Assembly (NCBI GenBank): GCA_963787005.1
Contig: CAWBBX010000099.1
Coordinates: 21,671-85,670, forward strand
From: FEN-1297 sp963787005
GTDB taxonomy: Bacteria > Bacteroidota > Ignavibacteria > Ignavibacteriales > Ignavibacteriaceae
Reading direction: 5' to 3'
Length of the DNA: 64,000 nt
The notes under the pieces were generated by a model. It ran no database searches and had not been told where the DNA came from. It saw only the letters and a program-made list of their open reading frames with translations. The position numbers were made by a program, and so were the translations under genes. The stretch's first letter is position 1. Every line of letters starts with the position of its first letter. Of the stretch, positions 7,965-15,719 are shown in pieces.

Positions 7965-8756
7965 ATGGATTTCGGGATAAAAGGGAAAACAGCTTTAGTA
8001 ACCGCATCCAGCAAAGGAATAGGACGCGCGGTCGCGGAATCTCTTACCGCCGAAGGAAGCAAAGTCGCGATATGTTCCAGGGATAAGGATGAGTTATTGA
8101 AGACAGCTTCCGATATAAAAAAGAAATACGGAACCGAGCCGATGTGGTGCGTCTGTGATTTGAATAAGACAAAAGATATTGAGAACACCGTTAATAGTGT
8201 GGTCAAAGAATTAGGAGAGGTAGATATTCTGGTAAACAACTGCGGCGGACCTAATCCCGGAACATTTCAGCAGCTGAATGACGCTGAATGGCAGTCGGCC
8301 TTCGATCAGGTGCTGATGAGCGCGATAAGATTCTGCAACCTCGTTGTGCCCGATATGATAATAAAAGAGTGGGGCAGGATCATAAATATTACTTCCGTGG
8401 CCGTGAAACAACCTATTGACAACCTTATGCTTTCGAATTCATTAAGGAACGGACTGACGGGATTCGCTAAAACTTTAAGCAATGAAATCGCTAAATATAA
8501 CATCACCGTAAACAATGTCGCGCCCGGATACACACTTACCAACAGGCTGTACGATCTTGCCGTACACAGAGCAAAATTATCCGGCGGTTCTCACGAAGAA
8601 ATTCTAGTAGATATGGCAAAGGATATACCGATGAACCGCCTCGGAAGTCCGGAGGAAATAGCCTCCGTAACAGTGTTCCTCGCATCTAAACAAGCGAGCT
8701 ACATTACCGGGAATACCGTCAACGTCGACGGCGGAAGATACAAGGGCGTTTTTTAA
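7965..8756 (+). CDS. SDR family oxidoreductase lacking the YxxxK pair
   Basis: A 263-residue short-chain dehydrogenase/reductase, the FabG-like fold. The cofactor motif 'TASSKGIG' is near residues 13-20, 'VNNCGG' near 88-93 and 'ITSVAVK' supplies the usual Ser. C-terminal 'NNVAPGYTLTNRL' and 'SYITGNTVNVDGG' are typical of the family. At the position of the catalytic Tyr-x3-Lys, 13 and 17 residues after the Ser, this protein has Ser and Arg ('LSNSLR'). Such variants exist as a recurrent subgroup annotated as 3-oxoacyl-ACP reductases, but a standard mechanism cannot be assumed. The Shine-Dalgarno is AAAGGAG before ATG 7965. The gene stands alone, 89 bases before the flavoprotein gene. Confidence 0.85.
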   Translation: MDFGIKGKTALVTASSKGIGRAVAESLTAEGSKVAICSRDKDELLKTASDIKKKYGTEPMWCVCDLNKTKDIENTVNSVVKELGEVDILVNNCGGPNPGTFQQLNDAEWQSAFDQVLMSAIRFCNLVVPDMIIKEWGRIINITSVAVKQPIDNLMLSNSLRNGLTGFAKTLSNEIAKYNITVNNVAPGYTLTNRLYDLAVHRAKLSGGSHEEILVDMAKDIPMNRLGSPEEIASVTVFLASKQASYITGNTVNVDGGRYKGVF

Positions 8757-8845
8757 AATATATCCTTACCTAATTCAAAATTAAATATATGAAGCACAAT
8801 TAATGTGTTTCGTCCAATAACCTTCCTCATAAATAGAGGACATAC

Positions 8846-10405
8846 ATGAAAAAGCAGATAGAAATAGTCGTACCGCCTGAATACATTGATAACAGCACCA
8901 TTATCTACACATACGCGGCGCAGAAACTTAGGGTGGAAACCGCCGACGTTACCGCAGTAAAGCAGCTAAGAAGATCGATCGACGCACGCAGCCGGCGCCC
9001 GGTTTACCGCATACTTGTCGATGTCTATATCAACGAAACTCCCGGAGAAGAAAATCCGGATATAAAGTACAAACCGGTCGGCGCGGGCGGGAAGGTTATA
9101 ATTGTAGGCTTCGGACCCGCGGGCATGTTCGCCGCCCTAAGATTGATCGAGCTGGGTATAAAGCCTGTCGTCATAGAGAGGGGGAAAGACGTTCAGACGC
9201 GACGCAGGGATTTAAAAGCTATCCAGCAGGATCATACGGTAAATCCCGACTCTAATTACTGTTTCGGAGAAGGGGGCGCAGGCGCTTACAGCGACGGCAA
9301 GCTTTATACCAGGGCCACAAAAAGAGGGAACGTAGATAAGGTATTAAAGATACTCGTACAGCACGGCGCGCACCAAGATATTATGATTGACGCGCACCCG
9401 CACATCGGCTCTAATAAGCTTCCCGGCGTAGTTGCAGCGATACGCGATACCATCCTTAAATGCGGCGGGGAAATTCACTACAACTCAAGAGTTACCGATT
9501 TCATAATCGAAGAGAATAAGATCAAGGGTGCAATCGTAAATGATTCGGAAGAGTTTATTGGTGATGCCGTAATTCTCGCGACCGGACATTCAGCCAGAGA
9601 TATTTATCATCTCCTGCAGAATAAAAACATTAAAATTGAAGCAAAACCTTTCGCTATGGGCGTAAGGATAGAACACCCCCAGCCGCTTATAAACGAGATG
9701 CAATATCATACAAAAGAAAAAAATGAAAATCTCCCCGCCGCAAGTTATACGCTTGCGTGCGAGATAGACGGGAAGGGAGTGTACTCCTTCTGTATGTGTC
9801 CCGGAGGGATTATCGTACCTACGGCGACTGCACCCGGTGAGATAGTCGTGAACGGCATGTCGCTCTCAAAACGCGATTCGCCTTACGCTAATTCCGGGTT
9901 TGTGGTTTCTGTAGCGGAAAATGATTGGAAAAAATATTCGGAGCACGGACCCCTTGCCGGCCTGATGCTGCAAATGGAACTCGAGAAACTTTCCTTCGAA
10001 CTTGCCGGCAAGACACAGAGCGCGCCGGCACAGAGGGTAACCGATTTTTTAAAGGACAAATTATCAGACACACTTCCGGGAACATCGTATATTCCAGGGC
10101 TCACTTCCGCACCGCTTCATGAAGTTCTACCTTCATTTATTTCGGCGAGACTAAAAAAAGCTCTGCACGTCTTCAATAAAAAGATGAAAGGATACATTAG
10201 CGAAGAAGCGCAGATAGTGGCCGCCGAAAGCCGCACGAGCTCGCCCGTAAGAATACCGAGGAACCGGGATACTTTTATGCACGAAGAAATCGGCGGATTA
10301 TTCCCGAGCGGGGAAGGTGCAGGCTACGCGGGCGGCATTGTATCGGCCGCGATCGACGGTGAAAACTGTGCCGACGCCGCACTTCAATACATCAAAACTA
10401 ATTAA
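8846..10405 (+). CDS. FAD-dependent dehydrogenase of the COG2509 type
   Basis: A 519-residue flavoprotein of unknown substrate. About 80 N-terminal residues form a small alpha/beta domain. Next comes an FAD-binding Rossmann motif 'GFGPAG' at 88-93 with the acidic end 'VVIERG'. The conserved 'CFGEGGAGAYSDGKL' lies near residue 145, 'ILATGHSARD' near 240 and the C-terminal FAD contact 'GEGAGYAGGIVSAAIDG' near 490. The motif order is that of the conserved bacterial COG2509 group, often called NAD(P)/FAD-dependent oxidoreductase. It is cytosolic, with no signal peptide. The neighbour SDR suggests redox metabolism but not a pathway. Confidence 0.87.
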   Translation: MKKQIEIVVPPEYIDNSTIIYTYAAQKLRVETADVTAVKQLRRSIDARSRRPVYRILVDVYINETPGEENPDIKYKPVGAGGKVIIVGFGPAGMFAALRLIELGIKPVVIERGKDVQTRRRDLKAIQQDHTVNPDSNYCFGEGGAGAYSDGKLYTRATKRGNVDKVLKILVQHGAHQDIMIDAHPHIGSNKLPGVVAAIRDTILKCGGEIHYNSRVTDFIIEENKIKGAIVNDSEEFIGDAVILATGHSARDIYHLLQNKNIKIEAKPFAMGVRIEHPQPLINEMQYHTKEKNENLPAASYTLACEIDGKGVYSFCMCPGGIIVPTATAPGEIVVNGMSLSKRDSPYANSGFVVSVAENDWKKYSEHGPLAGLMLQMELEKLSFELAGKTQSAPAQRVTDFLKDKLSDTLPGTSYIPGLTSAPLHEVLPSFISARLKKALHVFNKKMKGYISEEAQIVAAESRTSSPVRIPRNRDTFMHEEIGGLFPSGEGAGYAGGIVSAAIDGENCADAALQYIKTN

Positions 10406-10553
10406 AATTTTGGTCTAATTGATTGATGTGAGGAGAATCATTCTAAAAATATTTATTGATCAAAGCAGCAGATTTAATGGATTAATAGCATTCGGAATAT
10501 TTATATTTGAACCATTCCACTAGAATTGTTTGTTTTAATTTGAGAGGTAAATT

Positions 10554-10778
10554 ATGCCCGAAGAACCGGAGAAGAATAATCCGCCGCTGCTGTTTTTAAT
10601 TATCGGTACGGTATTAGTCGCGCTCGTTTTGGTATGGGTGTTCATCGTATTTTCCGGACAGCATTCTTACGATAATCCTTCCGGGTTGAAGGACGCGCAG
10701 GGAGTATCGCTTCACGCGCCCGCGGTTAAGGATTTAAATGGGAATCTGTTCGAACTAAAAGACGAGTTTACGGCTTAG
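10554..10778 (+). CDS. Small single-pass membrane protein, unknown function
   Basis: A 74-residue protein with an acidic N-terminus ('MPEEPEKNNPP'), one strong membrane helix (about residues 12-34, 'LLFLIIGTVLVALVLVWVFIV') and a soluble tail that ends 'VKDLNGNLFELKDEF'. The start is supported by GAGAGG about nine bases upstream of the ATG. A strong terminator follows 25 bases after the stop, so it is a complete monocistronic unit. I do not recognise a family. The absence of an antisense gene and good local signals make it likely real. Confidence 0.7.
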   Translation: MPEEPEKNNPPLLFLIIGTVLVALVLVWVFIVFSGQHSYDNPSGLKDAQGVSLHAPAVKDLNGNLFELKDEFTA

Positions 10779-10802
10779 GATAGAAATCCGATTAAAGAAA
10801 TT

Positions 10803-10840
10803 AAAAGGATGTGCCAGCGGATGGCCACATCCTTTTTTTA
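10803..10840. terminator. Rho-independent terminator (bidirectional)
   Basis: AAAAGGATGTG at 10803-10813 pairs with CACATCCTTTT at 10826-10836, and seven T follow the stem. It ends the 74-residue membrane gene on the + strand. On the - strand it lies directly after the GH13 stop (10842) with TTTTAA, so it probably serves both. Confidence 0.88.
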
Positions 10841-10841
10841 T

Positions 10842-13800
10842 TTATACTTTCTTTCCGGAAATAAGATCTTTTAAAAGATCGATTTTGTAACCTGATTTAT
10901 CCGACGCCGCTTTGAGTTCAATGAAGTATTTGTGAGATGACCTTAGTCCCGCCAGGAATTTTTTGTCATCGAATTTTCGAGGCAGATTTCCGGCACTCTC
11001 TTTTTTCGGCCCTTTTTTAACCGGCTTAATTTCCTGTTTTCCCGCTTCGTATAAATTGTACATTGAAAACAGCCAGTCAATTAAATTCTCAAATTTCTCT
11101 TTGGAATAATATATTACGCCTTCGTATTCGTTAACATTCAGATAATTACCGATTTCTTTATCATCCAGTAATTTCGTTATTAAAGTAGAATCCGACGATG
11201 ATTTAACGTCTTTTTTTGCCGTCTGTTTCTTCTTTCCTTTGACAGGTTTTTCAACATCGAAGAGATCGCTGCCGAAAAGCCGCATTCTTTTTGCCGAAGA
11301 AAGAAATTGTAAGAGGTTAATATTCTGCGGATCGCCGCCGCCGAGCTTTCTGTGTTTGATGATTTCAGCTAATACGCCGTCGAGCATTAAATCCGCAAAA
11401 ATATCCGGACCGTTTCCAATTTGTAAGTTCACGCTGCCGAATAAGAACACATATAGAAGAAGAGAAATATCATGTTTGTTTTTCACCTTTAAAATTTTCA
11501 AATCATCGGCAGCCGAGGTTAACCATTTAGGGCATGATTTTAATGCGGTTTTCTTTTCGATTAATTCCGATATGTCTTTTAGAGTTGCCGTTTCCGTAAG
11601 AAACTCTTTCACGGCTTTAATCCTGTCGATATTAAAATTACCGGTTTTATTTATCTCATACAGAATGCTGTTCAGCGATGAGGATATCAAATTCAGTTCG
11701 ACCTCAAGTTCTGCGATATTGTCTTTATTATCCAAGCTCCCGTTCAAATATTCATTTAACTGATTTATAACACAGTCCTCCGATAATTTCCACAATGAAT
11801 CGTGAAGAGGTTTTAATCTCAGCATCTGTGTTGCTTCCTCGATTGAGTAAGTGCCTCCGCCGGCGAGTGTGTCTTTAAGAGATTTGTATATGCCGTGCGA
11901 ATCGAATATCTCGCGGATTTCCGTAAAGACTTTAAATTCGTACCCGTCCAAACCGAAGAACATTCCGTCGTCGTTTATTTCTGCACCGGAGAAAATAAAT
12001 TTTAAATTAGTTTTTTGTTCGGTGAATACGTAAAAATATTGAGGATCGTGTTTAATGTTCAGCGATTCCGCCAGTTTTGCTCCTGTAATATCAGAACCGT
12101 TTCCCCGTATTCTTCCGGCCGAATAATTAATTGTTCCTTTTGTTTCATTATATGAATTATTGTAAAGGACCAAAGTTTTCTCATCGCCGGACCGGTTGGT
12201 GAAGGCGAAAACATTTTCGTTTATGTTTCCGTAATTATCAATGAAATCGTAAAGTTCGAAATGCGCGACCTGACTGAATAGGCGACGCTTCCTCATTAAA
12301 GGAAATATCTCGGCTTTATGCCTGTTAACAAGATGCTCATCGGGAAATTCATTGTAATACGCGCGCTTGTACTCCATTCCGTATTTCTCCGAATAGCCTT
12401 CCACCTGTCCGTGCGCAAACATGGGAAGTCCGGGGAGCGTTACCATCATAACCGCAACGCCGAAATATTTATCACCCTTGCCGAACTGGTTTACTGCGGT
12501 TTCTTCATCCGGGTTGCTCATGAAGTTAACGTAGCGCTTAAGTATTTCCGGATTAAATTCGAGAGTATTTTTTATCAATTGCCTGAACTTGTTGTTTTCT
12601 TCCTTCATCAGCATATGCATAAACGCGCTGTTATAAACTCTGTGCATACCCAGAGTTCTCACGAAGTAACCTTCCATCAGCCAGAATGCTTCCGCGAGAA
12701 GAAGGGTGTCCGGCAACTCGGTGTTTATCCTGTCTACAACCTCCCGCCAGAATTCTTCCTTCATCACGTTATTGAATTCTTGAATTGACATAGCGTAATC
12801 CGATCTTGAAGGGATTGCGCCGCCGGTGCCAGGCTGCGGAAACCAGAGACGCTGATAATGTTTTTTCGAAAGCGTCATGGCCGCGTCGAATCGGATGATA
12901 GGGGTTTTCCGCGCGACGTGCATTATGGTTTGTATCAACGATTCGCGTGTTTCCGGGTTTAACAGATTAAGCTGCGCGGTGTCGTTCCACGGCATATGCG
13001 TGCCGTCGTTGCCGTGATATATATATTTGACCGATCCGGTATGAGAATCCTTTCTCTCAAAGACCACCGCAGCGTCTTCACGGGAGTAATATTTATCTTC
13101 TATCCTTACCTGAACCCGATCGTCATCGGAGAGATTCGGACCGTTAAATGTATAGCCGGGGAAGGGGGGACGATCGGCATAGATATAATAATCCGGCTTA
13201 TCGATTACCCATCTGGAAAAAATCCCGGTATGATTTGGCACCATATCGCTTGCGAGCTTTATCCCTCTCTGTGCGGCGCGGTGCTTAAGGTTTTCGAAAG
13301 CGCTTTCACCGCCCAGCTCGGCTGCAACTACATAGTCGTACAGCGAATAAGCGGAAGCGGCTGCTTCCGGGTTCCCGGTAAGTTGTTTTATCTTTCTTGA
13401 GGCGCTGCTTCTCTCCCAGAGCCCAATCAGCCAAAGTGAATTAAAATTCCATTCCGCAAGCATGTTCAGCTCCTCGTCGGGAATCTGGTCGAGAGTTTTT
13501 ATGTGCCTGCCGTATTTTTTAGAAAGCTGATCCAGCCAGACGAAGATGTTCTTCGCTATCATTACAACTTTCGGCATCCAGTCCGTGTCCGCTGTAAACT
13601 TTTCTATCTCGGAATAATAATATGCTTCTTCGTCCTTCGTAAGCTTGCCGCCTGCAGTGAGCTTTGCTTTAAGCTTATTAAGATAATCGCTATCATAAAA
13701 GGGAACGGGGGGAGTAGGTTTTACTCCTCCAGCATCCTGCATAAATAACTTTAAATCTTCGGCTATAAGATCTTTCCCGCTTAAAAGTCTCTTGCCGAAT

Positions 13801-14552
13801 TTTTCGTAGATGTAAACTCCCCACTTTTTGATTATATAGTCAAGCTGACCCTCAATGCTGTGCGGACTGCTGATTATCGGCATTCTGAGGAACTGGATAA
13901 GCGGAAGATTCTCCGGACCGATCGGAGTCTGTTCAATAAAAAACTTCTCCGAGTAATCAATCATTTTAAGATATTCGGTTTCCTGAGAAAGCTCGAAGTC
14001 GGTAAATAATTCTTTTAAGCGAAGTGCGGCGGGATTATTATTCTGAAGATAAAGCAGAATTAATTCTTCGACTATAATTTCTCTGTTCGACTTGTTTTCC
14101 GAATAACCTTTCTTATAATCTTCCGCAGACATTCTTCCCGCATAAACTTCCGGAGACGGGAACCGGCCGATAAATCCGTTCATCAGGCCTTCAAGATTAT
14201 TATCTCCCATGTTTGAGCTTAAATACTTTAGCTCTTTCTCAAAAACTTTGGGATTTATTTCGTCTTCATAAAGTCTGATGAGGTAATGAAAAATTTCGTG
14301 CAGAAGTCCGAGCGCATTTATTTCACCCGCGGTAACCGTAGCGTTTTCTTCCCCGTTTTCTTTTCTTTTTTTATTGATCTGGGAAGCGACTTCGCGTGCT
14401 TTGGAGAAATCGGATATTATCAGGCTTCCGTATAGAGAATACAATGAAGAATTTATTTTGTATTTCTTCCTTGCTTCCCTGGAAACATGAAAATCGAGCT
14501 TTAGTTTGATTTTACCGGCCGGTAATTTTTTACCGCCTGAAATTATCTTCAT
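10842..14552 (-). CDS. Large GH13 alpha-amylase family enzyme with variant region IV
   Basis: A 1236-residue cytosolic (no signal peptide) glycoside hydrolase family 13 protein. The (beta/alpha)8 barrel starts after about 340 residues of family-specific helical sequence. Region I is 'DMVPNHTG' near residue 436, region II 'IIRFDAAM' near 555 (nucleophile Asp) and region III 'LLAEAF' near 619 (acid/base Glu). Region IV reads 'FMSNPDEETAV' near 681, keeping the stabilising Asp but with Pro where the usual His stands. Then follow 'LPGLPMFAHGQVEG' and 'EKYGMEYKRAY'. About 350 more residues after the barrel include lysine-rich linkers and match no domain I know. Specificity (alpha-glucan or maltooligosaccharide) is not decidable. 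It is the longest gene here and is monocistronic. Confidence 0.85.
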   Translation of the reverse strand: MKIISGGKKLPAGKIKLKLDFHVSREARKKYKINSSLYSLYGSLIISDFSKAREVASQINKKRKENGEENATVTAGEINALGLLHEIFHYLIRLYEDEINPKVFEKELKYLSSNMGDNNLEGLMNGFIGRFPSPEVYAGRMSAEDYKKGYSENKSNREIIVEELILLYLQNNNPAALRLKELFTDFELSQETEYLKMIDYSEKFFIEQTPIGPENLPLIQFLRMPIISSPHSIEGQLDYIIKKWGVYIYEKFGKRLLSGKDLIAEDLKLFMQDAGGVKPTPPVPFYDSDYLNKLKAKLTAGGKLTKDEEAYYYSEIEKFTADTDWMPKVVMIAKNIFVWLDQLSKKYGRHIKTLDQIPDEELNMLAEWNFNSLWLIGLWERSSASRKIKQLTGNPEAAASAYSLYDYVVAAELGGESAFENLKHRAAQRGIKLASDMVPNHTGIFSRWVIDKPDYYIYADRPPFPGYTFNGPNLSDDDRVQVRIEDKYYSREDAAVVFERKDSHTGSVKYIYHGNDGTHMPWNDTAQLNLLNPETRESLIQTIMHVARKTPIIRFDAAMTLSKKHYQRLWFPQPGTGGAIPSRSDYAMSIQEFNNVMKEEFWREVVDRINTELPDTLLLAEAFWLMEGYFVRTLGMHRVYNSAFMHMLMKEENNKFRQLIKNTLEFNPEILKRYVNFMSNPDEETAVNQFGKGDKYFGVAVMMVTLPGLPMFAHGQVEGYSEKYGMEYKRAYYNEFPDEHLVNRHKAEIFPLMRKRRLFSQVAHFELYDFIDNYGNINENVFAFTNRSGDEKTLVLYNNSYNETKGTINYSAGRIRGNGSDITGAKLAESLNIKHDPQYFYVFTEQKTNLKFIFSGAEINDDGMFFGLDGYEFKVFTEIREIFDSHGIYKSLKDTLAGGGTYSIEEATQMLRLKPLHDSLWKLSEDCVINQLNEYLNGSLDNKDNIAELEVELNLISSSLNSILYEINKTGNFNIDRIKAVKEFLTETATLKDISELIEKKTALKSCPKWLTSAADDLKILKVKNKHDISLLLYVFLFGSVNLQIGNGPDIFADLMLDGVLAEIIKHRKLGGGDPQNINLLQFLSSAKRMRLFGSDLFDVEKPVKGKKKQTAKKDVKSSSDSTLITKLLDDKEIGNYLNVNEYEGVIYYSKEKFENLIDWLFSMYNLYEAGKQEIKPVKKGPKKESAGNLPRKFDDKKFLAGLRSSHKYFIELKAASDKSGYKIDLLKDLISGKKV

Positions 14553-14713
14553 ATTTACATTTCATTAATATTTCGAATATCAGTTGATTAAAAATAATAT
14601 AATAAAACTTAAATGAAAATTTGAGAAAACGAGCATTTTTACACATTTATTTGATGAATAAAGCCGATTTATGAGCCTTTTCACATTTTTTTCGTGATTT
14701 TAAGAAAATTTTA

Positions 14714-15454
14714 CTAGTGAAGATGAGCCGGGGTTTGCAAAATCCTGGAAAGGTATTCGGGGAACATTTGCTTCCACCTGTACCAACCATTATCGGCGTT
14801 TCCTTTAATATCAAGACGATGATCGATGTTCTTTTGACTCAGCACTGAGGAAATATTTTTGTTTTCACGTAGATCATCATCAAACTCACCCGTGCCGAAA
14901 AATATATCCATTTCTCTGAATTTTTCGATGTACCAGGGATCATTCAGTCCGGGAAGATAGTCGGGCGGATTGTTGAAATAGCAGTTGTCGTCGTAGTACC
15001 CGAAGATGTAAGGTTTGATGTCGAACGTGCCGCCCATTGAGATTATTGAGCAGATAAGATCGGGATGTTTAAACGCGAAGTTTGCTGCGTGGTAAGCTCC
15101 GAAGCCGCAGCCTGCAAGACATGCTTTTTCGCGCCCGGTTTCGTGCCGTGCGAAATTAAGAATATCATATAGTATCACGTTCTCATAACCTAAATACCTG
15201 CGGGCTCTTTCGGCGGGATGAATGTTGAAATCGAACCAGCTGTCAGCATCGGCTGTATCGGGACAATAGATCTTTATCTGTCCCGATTCGATCTGCTCCG
15301 CAGCTGCGGCAATTAAACCGTTATCTTTAGCTTCGTAAAACCTGGCTTTTGCCGGGGGAAATAAGATTACGGGAAGTCCATCATGCCCGAATACGAGGAG
15401 CTCGAAATCCCGGTCTAGGTACTGAGCCCTCCATTTATGATATTCTTCCTTCAA
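14714..15454 (-). CDS. Esterase-fold (COG4947-like) alpha/beta hydrolase missing its nucleophile Ser
   Basis: A 246-residue alpha/beta hydrolase of the short esterase family that begins 'YHKWRAQYLDRDFELLVFGHDGLPVILFP'. The nucleophile elbow G-x-S-x-G is replaced by 'GCGFGAYHAANFAFKHPD' near residue 116. The codon is GGC, so the Ser is Gly in the sequence as given. The candidate acid and His ('GTGEFDD', 'DNGWYRWKQMFPEYL') are otherwise laid out as in relatives, although the usual late His is not obvious. Start is TTG (15454); no upstream ATG fits and no clear Shine-Dalgarno is present. It lies 161 bases upstream of the GH13 gene on the same strand and could be cotranscribed. Probably a non-hydrolytic binding protein or one with an altered mechanism. 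Confidence 0.75.
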   Translation of the reverse strand: MKEEYHKWRAQYLDRDFELLVFGHDGLPVILFPPAKARFYEAKDNGLIAAAAEQIESGQIKIYCPDTADADSWFDFNIHPAERARRYLGYENVILYDILNFARHETGREKACLAGCGFGAYHAANFAFKHPDLICSIISMGGTFDIKPYIFGYYDDNCYFNNPPDYLPGLNDPWYIEKFREMDIFFGTGEFDDDLRENKNISSVLSQKNIDHRLDIKGNADNGWYRWKQMFPEYLSRILQTPAHLH

Positions 15455-15719
15455 GATATTATCCCGTATTTACAATGTTAATAGCGCTATTTTACGATTC
15501 AGCATCAAAAATTTCAGATTTCAAATATATCAAATCCGTCTTTCATTTCAAGAATAATCCAATCGTACCCATGAATAATAATCGAAAAGAAATAATAATT
15601 ATTGCGCCGTGCTTCAAAAATTGCAAAAAACGAGAGGAAAAGAGGACATTTAACCTGCTAAGCGCATTGATATTATTTTCATATTAAGGTATTTTGAATG
15701 TCTAATTTTCTTAGGACCT

